Source: Streptomyces flavidovirens DSM 40150 (GTDB lineage Bacteria; Actinomycetota; Actinomycetes; Streptomycetales; Streptomycetaceae). Taken from it: a stretch of 64,000 bases of DNA. Location of the stretch: contig NZ_AUBE01000007.1 in assembly GCF_000429085.1 (NCBI RefSeq), positions 62,001 to 126,000 of the forward strand. The letters are read 5' to 3'. Both the position numbers and the translations under genes were made by a program. Positions 1 through 8,681 of the stretch are shown here, piece by piece. The notes under the pieces were generated by a model. It did not search any database. It was not told where the DNA came from and saw nothing but the letters and a program-made list of their open reading frames with translations. Numbering within the stretch: the first letter of the stretch is position 1; each line of letters starts with the position of its first letter.

Positions 1-946
1 CGCAGCGCGCAAGGGTGGTCTTGCCGCTGCCGGACAGGCCGGCCACGCCGACGCAGGCCCCGGCGGGCAGTTGGAGGCCGACCCCGTGCAGCACCGGGCC
101 GCGCCCTCGGCTGTGGAGGTGGGCGGAGAGGTCCTGTACGTCGAGCACCGGGGGCCGGCCGTCCGGGGCGGTGGGCGTGTGCCGTACGGCGGTCACCCGG
201 CGGCGGGCCGGCAGGGCGTCGGCCGGAGCGCCCTGCGCGGTCACCCGTCCGTGGCGCAGCACGACCACGTGGTCGGCGAGGGCGCGCACCAGGTCGTGGT
301 CGTGGCTGAGCAGCAGGATCGCCAGGCCGGTGCGGGCGAGCGCGGCCAGTTCCCCGGCCAGCCGCATCCTGGTCACCGTGTCGAGCCCGGTGCTGGGCTC
401 GTCGAGCACGAGGACCCGTGGCCGGCACACCAGGGTCTGGGCGAGCGCGACGCGCTGGCGCTGGCCGCCGGAGAACTGGTGCGGGAAGCGCCGCTCGGTG
501 TCCCGCCCGGCGGGCAGTTGCGCGGCCCGGAGCGCTTCGGCGGCAAGGGCCCGAGCCGGGTCGGCCGGGTGGTGCAGCCGGGCGAGTTCGGCGAGGACAG
601 CGCCGGTGCGGCGGGCCGGGTTGAGGGCGCTGCCCGGATGCTGGGGCATGTACGCGACCAGGCGTCCGCGCAGTCCGCCGGCCGCCTCCTTCGTGATCCC
701 GTCCCCGTCCACGACCCTGACGGACCCGGCCTCCACCCGCCCGCTGAGGCGCACCCCGGCGCCGCACTCGCCGAGGAGCGCCAGGGCGGCCGTGGTCTTG
801 CCGCTGCCGGAGGGGCCGACGAGTGCGGTGACGCGGCCCTCGTACAGGTCGAAGCCGACCGCGTCGAGGAGCATGGTGTCACCGGCCCGCGCGGTGAGCC
901 CGCGCACCGTGACGAGGGGTGTCTGCGAAGGTGTCTTCGAGGTCAT
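1..946 (-). CDS. Duplicated ABC transporter ATP-binding protein, 3' end outside window
   Basis: This is the cytoplasmic ATPase of an oligopeptide/nickel/opine-type importer. About 315 residues are visible, starting at the ATG at 946, which overlaps the permease stop by 4 bp. The first ATPase domain is complete: Walker A GPSGSGKTT near residue 45, signature SGGQRQR near 160, and Walker B with LVLDEPSTGLD near 185. A second Walker A (GLSGSGKTT) lies at the window edge, so the protein is a fused DppD-DppF type with two nucleotide-binding domains. It is the last visible gene of the operon running down from 4267 and resembles the fused ATPase at 56699-58231. Substrate is not readable from the ATPase; the context suggests a metal complex. 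Confidence 0.9.
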   Translation of the reverse strand, partial: MTSKTPSQTPLVTVRGLTARAGDTMLLDAVGFDLYEGRVTALVGPSGSGKTTAALALLGECGAGVRLSGRVEAGSVRVVDGDGITKEAAGGLRGRLVAYMPQHPGSALNPARRTGAVLAELARLHHPADPARALAAEALRAAQLPAGRDTERRFPHQFSGGQRQRVALAQTLVCRPRVLVLDEPSTGLDTVTRMRLAGELAALARTGLAILLLSHDHDLVRALADHVVVLRHGRVTAQGAPADALPARRRVTAVRHTPTAPDGRPPVLDVQDLSAHLHSRGRGPVLHGVGLQLPAGACVGVAGLSGSGKTTLARC

Positions 947-1761
947 CGCACGGCCTCCTGCGTACGGCGGGTGCGGGCCAGCAGGCTGTCGGCGAGCAGG
1001 TTGAGCCCCACGGTGAACATGACGAGCATCGCGGCGGGCGCCAGTACGGCCCACGGCTGGAGCAGCAGCGCCTCGCGGCTGCGGGAGATGCTCACCGCCC
1101 AGTCGGGCGCCGTCGGGTCCAGGCCGAGGCCGAGGAAGTTCGCCGAGCCGACGAGGAACACCGCCAGGGTGATGCGGGTGCCGATGTCGGCGGCGACGGG
1201 GGAGAGCACCGAGCGTGCCACGTGGTCGAGTTGGATACGGGACCGGGACTCGCCCTGCACGCGCAGCGCTTCGGTGACGGGGCCGCTCGCCGCGTCCAGG
1301 GCGGCGGCCCGCACCAGGCGCGCCACGGGCGGGACGTTGACGGCCGCGACGGCGAGGGCGATGGCGACGGGGGAGCCGCGCCAGCCCACCGCCACCACGC
1401 TGATCACCAACAGGGTGGGCAGCGGGAGCAGCACGTCGAGGGGGCGGATCAGCAGCTCGTCGGCCCAGCGGCGCCGGGCGGAGGCCGCGAGCAGGCCCAC
1501 GGCCCCGCCCACCAGGTAGGCGACCGCGACCGCGCCGAGCGCCATGCCGAGCGCGCTGCGCCCGCCGTGGAGCAGCAGATCCAGTACGTCACGGCCCAGC
1601 CCGTCGGTGCCGAGCAGGTGTGGGCCGCCGCTGCCCGCGTACGGGGCGAACACGCCCGGACGGGCGGGCCCGGCGAACCACGGGCCCAGCAGGGCGACGC
1701 CCAGCGGCAGCGCGAGCAGCGCCACGCCGACCGGCGCCGCCGGCAGGTTCACACGCTTCAC
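943..1761 (-). CDS. ABC transporter permease, DppC type
   Basis: A 272-residue inner-membrane permease of the oligopeptide/nickel family, the DppC/OppC-type partner. It shows about five to six hydrophobic segments. The N-terminal extracytoplasmic LLGTDGLGRDV motif is typical of DppC proteins, and the EAA loop around residues 180-200 contacts the ATPase. It overlaps both neighbours by 4 bp, so it is translationally coupled to the other permease and the ATPase. Its closest relative in this window is the permease at 55917-56702, which carries the matching WLGTDFVGRDV motif. Confidence 0.9.
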   Translation of the reverse strand: MKRVNLPAAPVGVALLALPLGVALLGPWFAGPARPGVFAPYAGSGGPHLLGTDGLGRDVLDLLLHGGRSALGMALGAVAVAYLVGGAVGLLAASARRRWADELLIRPLDVLLPLPTLLVISVVAVGWRGSPVAIALAVAAVNVPPVARLVRAAALDAASGPVTEALRVQGESRSRIQLDHVARSVLSPVAADIGTRITLAVFLVGSANFLGLGLDPTAPDWAVSISRSREALLLQPWAVLAPAAMLVMFTVGLNLLADSLLARTRRTQEAVR

Positions 1762-2705
1762 CGGAGCACCTCCGTCCGTGGTACGAGTCGATGGCAGACG
1801 AGATCGGCCGCCAGGCTGAACAGCAGGGCCGCCGCGGCGACCACCAGGGCCAGGCCCTGCACCGTCGGTACGTCCCGCGCCTCGACCGCCCTGACGAGCG
1901 CGGTCGCCACGCCGGGGATCGCGAAGACCGCCTCGACGATCAGCACGCCGCCGACCAGGTTGTCGCCCACGCGGGCCAGTTCCTGGATGCCGGGCACCGC
2001 CGCGTTGGGCAGGACGTGCCGCAGCAGCAGGGTCCGGCGCGGCACACCCAGGCGTCGCGCCTGGGTGACGTACTCGGCCTTGAGGACCGTCACCATGCCG
2101 GCCCGTACCTGCCGGGACAGCAGGCAGATCATGCGGGCCGCCACCACTCCGACCGGCAGGACCAGCAGCGCGGGCTGCCCGAGCAGGTCGGCCGCGCCCA
2201 CCCCGACCCAGGTCGCGGGCAGCCAGCCGAGCTGCAGGGACAGACCGGCCACGAGCAGCAGGGCCAGGACGAAGTCGGGTACGGCGTTCAGCGCGAGCGT
2301 CACGGAGGTGACCGACCGGTCCAGGCGGCCGCCTTCGCGCAGGCCGGACACGATGCCGAGCAGCACCGCGAGGGGGACGACCACCACGAGGGTCACCGCG
2401 GCGAGCACCAGCGTGATGCCGGCCGACTCGGCCAGGATGTCCAGCACCGGGCCGCCGCTGACCAGCGACGTGCCGAGATCACCGGTGAGTACGCCCTGCG
2501 CCCAGTCCGTGAAGCGTTCCAGGGCCGGGCGGTCCAGCCGGAGCTGCTCGCGCAGCGCCGCCACCTGCTCGGGTGTGGCGTCCTCGTTGTTGCGGACGTC
2601 GGCCGCGTCGCCGGGCAGCAGCGACGTCAGCAGGAACACCAACACCGTGAGCAGGGCGAGTTGTACGGCTCCGAGGGCGAGGCGTTGCAGGGCGTACCCA
2701 CGCAT
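1758..2705 (-). CDS. ABC transporter permease, DppB type
   Basis: A 315-residue inner-membrane permease of the DppB/OppB type. I chose the ATG at 2705 because the protein then begins with the usual short basic stretch and first membrane helix (RLALGAVQLALLTVLVFLL). The longer open frame upstream lies inside the binding-protein gene. The LLPGD motif after helix 1, the periplasmic loop with LRLDRPALERF, and the C-terminal EAA region (QARRLGVPRRTLLLRHVLPNA, inside residues 200-230) are family hallmarks. It starts 2 nt after the binding-protein stop. The paralogue in this window is at 54967-55920. Confidence 0.92.
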   Translation of the reverse strand: MRGYALQRLALGAVQLALLTVLVFLLTSLLPGDAADVRNNEDATPEQVAALREQLRLDRPALERFTDWAQGVLTGDLGTSLVSGGPVLDILAESAGITLVLAAVTLVVVVPLAVLLGIVSGLREGGRLDRSVTSVTLALNAVPDFVLALLLVAGLSLQLGWLPATWVGVGAADLLGQPALLVLPVGVVAARMICLLSRQVRAGMVTVLKAEYVTQARRLGVPRRTLLLRHVLPNAAVPGIQELARVGDNLVGGVLIVEAVFAIPGVATALVRAVEARDVPTVQGLALVVAAAALLFSLAADLVCHRLVPRTEVLR

Positions 2706-2707
2706 CG

Positions 2708-4267
2708 TCAGACCAGCCACACCTTGTCGAAGCGGGCGGAGTCGAGGGTGTTGGGCGGGGCTTCCTCGACGCCGCGTACGCGGGAGGAGACCGCGTTCAG
2801 CCAGTCCGGGTGGCCCCACATCAGCAGGCCGCCCTCGTCGTGGACGGTGCGCTGGAGGTCCCCGTACAGCCGGGTGCGCTCGCCCTCGTCGGTCGTGGAC
2901 TGCGCCTTGGCGAAGGCCGCGTCGAAGTCCTTGCGGCGCCAGCCGGACGCGTTGAAGGCCGACTTGGTGAGCAGCCGGTCGTTGAGGTACGTCGGGATCG
3001 TCATGGCGCCCGAACGGTGGCTGCCCATCACGCCCTTGGTGAGCTGGTCCTTGAAGTACGTCTCCGAGGAACCGGTGGTGACCTTGATCCGCAGGCCCGC
3101 GTCAGCCGCCTGCTCGGCGAAGAGGGTCGCCGCCTCCACGAACCCGGTGGCCACCGAGGAGGTGTAGATGGACAACGTCTTGTTGAGCACCCCTGCCTTG
3201 CGCAGCAAGGAACGTGCCTCGGCGACATCACGCTTACGCTGCGGGATGTCCTCGGGGTAGTACTGGTAGCCCTTGCCGAACATGTCGTTGCCGACGACGC
3301 CCTGGCCGGCCAGGACGACCTCGACCAGCTTCTCGCGGTCGGCGAGCAGCTTGAACGCCAGGGTGACATCGGGGTTGTCGAAGGGTTCCTGGTCGCACTT
3401 CATGACGATGGCGTGGGCCGTGCTGCCCTTGGCGGCGACGATCCGCACCGACTTGTCGGCGGCGGCGGTACGGGCGAAGGTCGGCGTCATCTCGTAGCCG
3501 TACTCCGCCTCACCTCCCCGCAGGGCGTTGCCGCGCGCGTCGGCGTCGGCGGACAGGATGCGCAGCTCGTCGACGTACGCCCCGCCGTCCCAGTGGTCGT
3601 CGAACCGCTCGGCGACGAACGACCGGCCGGCCTGGAAGGACTTCAGCCGGAACGCCCCGGTGCCGACGGGCTTGGCCGGGTCGCTGTAGCGGGCACTGAC
3701 GATGGCGGTGCCCAGCGTGCCAAGCAGCGCGGGCAGTTCGGCGCTGGGCCTCTTGAGGGCGACCTCCACGGTGTTCTTGCCGACGCCCCGGCTCTTCTTC
3801 AGGTCGATGACCGACAGCAGGCTCTGAGCGAAGTGGTTGGTCGCCTTGGGGTCCAGGATGCGGCCGAAGCTGAACAGCACGTCCTCGGGAGTGAGCTTCT
3901 TCCCGTCGTGGAAGAGCGCCTCCCGGAGGGTGAAGCGCCACAGGGTGGCGTCGGCGTTGGCCTCCCACTTCTGGGCGAGCCGGGGCACCGGCGCCATGCC
4001 GGCGTCCAGGTCCACGAGCCGGTCGAACAGGGCCTTGGTGCGCGCCATGTCGATGGCGAGGGCCTCGGCGTGCGGGTCGATGGTCTCCTGCTCGCCGCCG
4101 CCCGTGAACAGGGCACGGAACTGGCCGCCACGCCTGGGCGCCGCCTTCCCGTCGGCCGCGGGGCTGCTCCCGGCCCCGGTTCCACAACCGGTGAGGGCCA
4201 GGGCTCCGGCCGTACCGGCGGCACCGGCCAGGGCGAGGAACTCTCGGCGGTTCCGGAATATCGACAT
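2708..4267 (-). CDS. ABC transporter substrate-binding lipoprotein, SBP family 5
   Basis: A 519-residue extracytoplasmic binding protein of the DppA/NikA/CntA family, first gene of the importer operon. The N-terminus has an RREFLAL twin-arginine-like signal and a lipobox ending in LALTGC (Cys 28). The family block with LREALFHDGKKLTPEDVLFS follows near residue 120-140. It is clearly paralogous to the protein at 53348-54970: compare KALFDRLVD with KALFDKLAD, and NDMFGKGYQYY with NDLFGKGYEYY. A Zur-like box lies 94 nt upstream of the start. Ligand unknown; I infer a metal-metallophore complex rather than a peptide, because of the box and the paralogue's context. Confidence 0.92.
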   Translation of the reverse strand: MSIFRNRREFLALAGAAGTAGALALTGCGTGAGSSPAADGKAAPRRGGQFRALFTGGGEQETIDPHAEALAIDMARTKALFDRLVDLDAGMAPVPRLAQKWEANADATLWRFTLREALFHDGKKLTPEDVLFSFGRILDPKATNHFAQSLLSVIDLKKSRGVGKNTVEVALKRPSAELPALLGTLGTAIVSARYSDPAKPVGTGAFRLKSFQAGRSFVAERFDDHWDGGAYVDELRILSADADARGNALRGGEAEYGYEMTPTFARTAAADKSVRIVAAKGSTAHAIVMKCDQEPFDNPDVTLAFKLLADREKLVEVVLAGQGVVGNDMFGKGYQYYPEDIPQRKRDVAEARSLLRKAGVLNKTLSIYTSSVATGFVEAATLFAEQAADAGLRIKVTTGSSETYFKDQLTKGVMGSHRSGAMTIPTYLNDRLLTKSAFNASGWRRKDFDAAFAKAQSTTDEGERTRLYGDLQRTVHDEGGLLMWGHPDWLNAVSSRVRGVEEAPPNTLDSARFDKVWLV

Positions 4268-4360
4268 GCTGCTCCCAGATCACTTGGCGTGGACGACGCG
4301 CACGGAACTCCCGGAAGCAGAAGGCGCAACGGGGCCGCGGCGCCGAAAGCTTTACCTAAA

Positions 4361-4375
4361 TGAAAATGATTGTCA
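4361..4375. promoter_or_regulatory. Zur-like operator upstream of importer operon
   Basis: TGAAAATGATTGTCA is a 7-1-7 dyad with six of seven arm positions paired, in an AT-rich island within otherwise GC-rich DNA. It resembles actinobacterial Zur boxes, whose consensus is close to TGAAAATGATTTTCA. A near-identical sequence lies before the gene at 46982. Zinc repression of the 1-4267 operon is inferred. A Fur-type regulator of another metal cannot be excluded. Confidence 0.65.
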
Positions 4376-4463
4376 ATGCAGCCTGTTGATTCGTGGGGCA
4401 GGCGTGGCCGCCACCCGGTCCGGCACGGCGCCGGCGCACTCGGTCCCGAGGCGGGAACCGAAC

Positions 4464-5588
4464 TCAGCCACGCGGCATGCGTGTGATCGCCACCATCGCC
4501 GCGTCGTCGCCCAGGTAACCCTTGGGCGTGTGGGCCAGCAGGTCTTCGCGCAGGTGGCGCAGCAGGTCGCCCGGTCCGACACCGGGCCAGGCGGTGATCC
4601 GGTCGGACAGGGGATAGAAGGCGCCCGATGCGTCGCGGGCCTCGATGACGCCGTCCGTGTACAGGAGAACGGTGTCGCCCGGCTCGAAGGTGAAGGTCTC
4701 CGCGGCGAGGAAGGAGTCCGCGAATTGGGTGAGCCCGAGCGGCGGGGCGGGGTGGGACACGTCGAGGGGGATGACCTGTCCGTCGCGCAGCAGGAGCGGC
4801 GGTGGGTGGCCGCAGTTGATCAGGTGGAGGGCCGGTACGTCGTCGGGGACGTCGAGCACGGCCGCGGTGATGAATCCCTCGCTGTGGTCTGCCCTGCCGG
4901 CGCCGGCTGCCGCGGGGTCGTCCAGGTCCGAAGTGACCGTTCCTTCCAAATAGGTCACGAGCGTCGGGAGGTCGGTCTCCTGGTGTGCGGTGGCCCGGAA
5001 GGCACCCAGGACGAGGGCGGCGTCCCCGACGGCCTCCAGGCCCTTGCCGCGTACGTCGCCGATGATGAGCCGGGTGCTCCGTGCCGTACGGGCGGCGGCG
5101 AAGAGATCACCGCCGATCTGAGCCTCGGCCTCGGCGGCGAGGTAGACGCAGCCCACCCGCAGGGGGCCGATCCGGGGCGGCAGTGGCCGCAGCACGACCT
5201 CTTGGGCGGCCCGGGCGACGGAGCGCAGTTGCGTCATTTGCTTCTCGTGCCGTTCGCGCAGGTGGGCGAAGAAGGTGACGAAGACGGAGATCAGGATCAG
5301 GGCGATGAGCTGGGAGGTGTGGTTCAGGTCGGTGAGACTGGTGCGTACGATCGCGACGACCGCCTGGGCAAGGATGGCGACCGCGCCGACGAAGCCGGTG
5401 GTGCGCGGACCGGCGAACGACGCCGTGATGGCGGGGGCCGCGGCGAGGAAGGGGCCGAGGTGGACCTCGGGCGGGGCGAGGATGTCGAGCACCGTGACGA
5501 GCACGATGAGGGCGAGGGGTACTGCCAGCAGCGCATGCCCCGGCTCCCATGACCAGGCGCGACCGCGGGGCAGCCGTCCAGAACCCAT
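4464..5588 (-). CDS. Membrane-anchored SpoIIE-family PP2C serine phosphatase
   Basis: About 374 residues. Three to four membrane helices occupy residues 15-115. A short coiled linker (RERHEKQMTQLRSVARAAQEV) leads into a PP2C/RsbU-type phosphatase domain. Metal-binding motifs are visible: GGDLF, IGDVRGKG, and the C-terminal LLYTDGVIEARD and GDDAAMV. Proteins of this class dephosphorylate anti-sigma antagonists or related partners. The sensor part here is only the membrane domain, so the signal is unknown. The ATG at 5588 has AGGAG close upstream. A GTG at 5621 would add eleven residues and is an alternative start. It is transcribed toward the importer operon but separated from it by the Zur-like box region. 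Confidence 0.88.
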   Translation of the reverse strand: MGSGRLPRGRAWSWEPGHALLAVPLALIVLVTVLDILAPPEVHLGPFLAAAPAITASFAGPRTTGFVGAVAILAQAVVAIVRTSLTDLNHTSQLIALILISVFVTFFAHLRERHEKQMTQLRSVARAAQEVVLRPLPPRIGPLRVGCVYLAAEAEAQIGGDLFAAARTARSTRLIIGDVRGKGLEAVGDAALVLGAFRATAHQETDLPTLVTYLEGTVTSDLDDPAAAGAGRADHSEGFITAAVLDVPDDVPALHLINCGHPPPLLLRDGQVIPLDVSHPAPPLGLTQFADSFLAAETFTFEPGDTVLLYTDGVIEARDASGAFYPLSDRITAWPGVGPGDLLRHLREDLLAHTPKGYLGDDAAMVAITRMPRG

Positions 5589-5775
5589 GACTCCTGGATA
5601 CACCCACTTGTGGCCGTCCACCTCCGCTGCCGAGGATCACCGCACCCTGGGCCCCGGGATTCCTCCAGTGGGGCGGCGTGGAGGCTCTGACCGGCTGCGG
5701 GCGGGTGCGGGGTGTGGCGGCTCAGCTCGACAATGGCGACCTGGCGCCGGTCGTTCCACCGCTGGGCGTGGATGA

Positions 5776-6117
5776 TCATGACCGGCTCCCCGCTGACGGC
5801 GGGCGGCGCGAGGCGCGGGCGGCGGACTGGTTGCGGGAAGCCTGCGCGTCGGCGAGACGCCGCACGTTCCGGACCGTCGGCGGGTACCTGCCGTCCTCCC
5901 CGTACACGTTCTGCAGCAACCGCCCCGACGTCCAGCGGGTCGCACGTGCGCGGTCCAGGCCGAGGACCTCGGTGAGCAGGTCGAAGCGGCGCCGCACTAT
6001 GCGCGGAGTGTCGCCCTTCGCGACGACGTCGTCCCACCGGCTCCGAAGCATCTGGCGTATGACGACGCCAGGGGGTGCGGGACCTCGGCCGTCGGAGTGG
6101 GACGTCCGCAGGAACAT
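5776..6117 (-). pseudogene. C-terminal remnant of a streptomycin 6-phosphotransferase-like kinase
   Basis: The 113-residue frame contains a stretch (RRRFDLLTEVLGLDRARA, then W-T-x-GRLLQN) that closely resembles the C-terminal end of APH(6)/streptomycin kinase family proteins. The ATP-binding and catalytic halves are absent: there is no Brenner motif and the usual length is about 300 residues. The tail after LLQN is unrelated and arginine-rich. I read it as the 3' remnant of a deleted kinase gene. It could be an expressed small fragment, but nothing supports that. Confidence 0.55.
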
Positions 6118-6316
6118 GTCCCGGAGTTCGGCGGGTGCTGACGCGCGAACAGGGGCGTACCGGGCCGGTTCTCTCCGGATAGTTGACCGCTGAAGTGTGC
6201 GCCTCTAACGTTTCGCGTTCGTCGTTCGGAATGACATACGGCGTACGAAATACCGGACGATTTGACGGAGTGTTGGGAGGACGGCGCGGGGGCCGGCCCA
6301 GAGCTACGGAGACGGT

Positions 6317-8026
6317 GTGGACGAGCGGGCGGTACGGCGGCGGGTCGAGGCGGCGCGGGCAGGGGACCGGCAGGCGATGGAGGACCTCGTCGCCGCCGAA
6401 ATGCCGATCGTCTACAACATCGTCGGCCGCGCCCTCAACGGCCACCCGGACGTCGACGACATCGTCCAGGAGACGATGCTCCGCCTCGTCCGCTCCCTCG
6501 GCGAGCTCCGGGACCCCGCCCGCTTCCGCTCCTGGCTGGTGGCCATCGCCATGCGCTGCATACGCGACCGGGCCCGTGCCCGGCAGACCGCGCCCCTCCT
6601 CTCGGTCCTGGCCGATGAACGCGAACCGGCCGGCGCAGGCGCCGACTTCGTGGACCTCACCATCCTGCGGCTGGGCCTTCAAGGGCAGCGCCAGGAGGTG
6701 GCGGAGGCCACCCGCTGGCTGGACACGGACGACCGGCAGCTGTTGTCGCTGTGGTGGCTCGAACTCACAGGCGAGCTGAACCGGCAGGAACTCGCCGAGG
6801 CGGTCGGCTGGACCAGGCAGCACACCGCGGTACGTGTCCAGCGGCTCAAGGAGCGCCTGGAGACAGCGCGTTGCCTGGTGCGGGCGCTGGGTGCCGCGCC
6901 GCCGTGCCCCGACCTGTCGGAGGTCACCGCAGACTGGGACGGCACCCCCGATTCGGTGTGGCGCAAACGTATCGCCCGGCATCTGCGGGACTGTCCACGC
7001 TGCGGACGGCCGGCGGCCGACACGGTTCCGGCGCAGCGGTTGCTGGTGGGGCTCGGCCTGGTCCCGCTGCCCGCCGGGCTCGCCCTGCACGCCCCGCACG
7101 TACTGGGCTCCGGCGGCACCGCCGCCCAACTGGCCGCCGCACCCGCGCCTCTGGCCGCGGACCCGGTGGGATGGCCGGCTCAGCTCGTGCAGTTGCTGGC
7201 CAAGCCCGCCGTGGTCGCGGCCGCGGGAGTCACCCTGGTGGCCGGTGGGGCATTCATCGTGTACGACCACGACGACGGGGCCTCCCGGCCGCCGCGCGCG
7301 GCCCTGGCCCCGACGTCCTCCCGTGCCCCCACCGCAACGGACTCGCCCCCGGCCAACGCCACTTCGTCGCGGACACCGGCCGGGCGCTACGGCACCGTCG
7401 TCGACACCGCCGACCGCGCACCGGCCCCCCGCACGCCGCCCGCCGCCCTGCCGTACCGCCCCGAGTCCGGACTGAACACCTCGGCCGGGCCCAAGGCCGT
7501 CATGGAACACCGCGGCGACAACGTGACCCTGTCCGGCCGCGGCTACTTCCGGGTGCGCTGGCAGATCCTGCCCGCCGAACGCCCTGGATCCCTGGCCATG
7601 CCGACCTGGACCGGCCTCGACGGCAAGCTCTTCCACGTCGCCTCCGGCGGCGGCCGCCGCATGGACGACCAGATGCCCGGTGTGCCGGACCGTCCGCACA
7701 CCTGGATGGGCGCGCGGAGCACGGGCTTCACGGTGCTCCCGGCCGGTGCTCAACAGATGTGGCAGAACGAGTACTTCTACGTCGACGGGAAGGTCACGCT
7801 GCACCAGAACGAGCGCGGCGCCGACTACAACCTGATCGTCGAGCCCGCCACGCGGGCCGGGATCGACGACGACCTGCGCCGGCCGCCCGCGCCGGACGAG
7901 GGGATCGTGCGCTACGGAATGGTGCGCGACAGCGGTACCGACACGGCGCCCGTCCCGCAGTACCTCACGGGCGCCACGCCACCGGACCCCGCAGGGGTGG
8001 ACCGGCGCTCGCGGGTGGTCCGGTGA
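6317..8026 (+). CDS. ECF-type sigma factor fused to zinc-binding anti-sigma motif, membrane helix and extracellular domain
   Basis: A 569-residue protein starting at GTG 6317, with GGAG upstream. Residues about 10-85 are sigma region 2 (DDIVQETMLRLVRSL) and about 125-180 sigma region 4 (ELAEAVGWTRQHTAVRVQRLKE, split here for the HTH). Next comes H222-x3-C226-x2-C229, the HxxxCxxC signature of zinc-binding anti-sigma domains. A single membrane helix follows at about 294-316, then a Ser/Thr/Pro-rich linker and an unrecognised outer domain to the C-terminus. I infer an on-board anti-sigma and sensor module that holds the sigma part at the membrane. The next gene overlaps its stop by 4 bp. Confidence 0.8.
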   Translation: MDERAVRRRVEAARAGDRQAMEDLVAAEMPIVYNIVGRALNGHPDVDDIVQETMLRLVRSLGELRDPARFRSWLVAIAMRCIRDRARARQTAPLLSVLADEREPAGAGADFVDLTILRLGLQGQRQEVAEATRWLDTDDRQLLSLWWLELTGELNRQELAEAVGWTRQHTAVRVQRLKERLETARCLVRALGAAPPCPDLSEVTADWDGTPDSVWRKRIARHLRDCPRCGRPAADTVPAQRLLVGLGLVPLPAGLALHAPHVLGSGGTAAQLAAAPAPLAADPVGWPAQLVQLLAKPAVVAAAGVTLVAGGAFIVYDHDDGASRPPRAALAPTSSRAPTATDSPPANATSSRTPAGRYGTVVDTADRAPAPRTPPAALPYRPESGLNTSAGPKAVMEHRGDNVTLSGRGYFRVRWQILPAERPGSLAMPTWTGLDGKLFHVASGGGRRMDDQMPGVPDRPHTWMGARSTGFTVLPAGAQQMWQNEYFYVDGKVTLHQNERGADYNLIVEPATRAGIDDDLRRPPAPDEGIVRYGMVRDSGTDTAPVPQYLTGATPPDPAGVDRRSRVVR

Positions 8027-8681
8027 AAGCGCCCACGCACCAGACGGACCCGCCCACCGGGGTCGCCGCCGACGCCGCCGCGGAGTTCCGCGCCTTCTTC
8101 GGACAGCACCACGCCGCCCTGGCCCGTCTCGCCCACCTGCTGACCGGCGACGCCGACGGCGCGGACAACCTGGCCGCCGATGCGCTGCTGGCGCTGTGGC
8201 ACCGCTGGGACCGGGTACGCGCCGCCGACCACCCGGCGGCGTACGCACGCGGCGTACTCGCCAACATGGCGCGCAGCCGCATCCGCGGCGCTGTGCGGGA
8301 GCGCCGCCGGGTGACGCTCTTCTGGGCCGGCCACAGCGAGCAGACCGATGGCCCGGACGTAGCGGCCGTGGTCGATGTGCGGGAGGCGCTGCGCGCACTG
8401 CCGTTCCGCAGCGGGCCTGCGTCGTGCTGCGTCATGCCTTCGACCACTCCGAGAAGGACGTCGCCCAGACCCTGGGAATCTCGGTGGGTACGGTGAAGAG
8501 CCAGACGTCCAAGGGGATGGCGGAGCTGCAGCGTCTGACCGGGCCGCAGCCGGCACGGCAGCACATACAGATGACCGTCGCGGAGGATCCTGTCGGCGCT
8601 CAGGACACGACGGGCCAGCCGCCCTCCCATGACAGGGTGTTGAGTCCCAGCTTGGGCGTCCCCTCGTCCTGCCCGTCGTAG
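8023..8681 (+). pseudogene. SigE-family RNA polymerase sigma factor with a single-base frameshift
   Basis: Starts at GTG 8023, overlapping the upstream stop by 4 bp. The first part (FRAFFGQHHAALARLAHLLTG and the HRWDRVRAADHPAAYARGVL region 2) reads in one frame to about 8411. Region 4 (RACVVLRHAFDHSEKDVAQ, then TLGISVGTVKSQTSKGMAEL) continues in another frame. SigE-family proteins normally read LPFRQRACVV at this point, which fits the loss of one C from CGCCAGCGG at about 8410. The 3' end runs into the convergent GH43 gene, so its original C-terminus may also be altered. Either a real inactivation or a base-call error. Confidence 0.75.

Noticed and set aside
5324..8398. 1024-codon minus-strand open frame across the sigma factor region
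   Set aside because: It runs antisense through the clear ECF sigma gene and through the PP2C 5' end; composition is low-complexity Arg/Pro/Gly with no domain.
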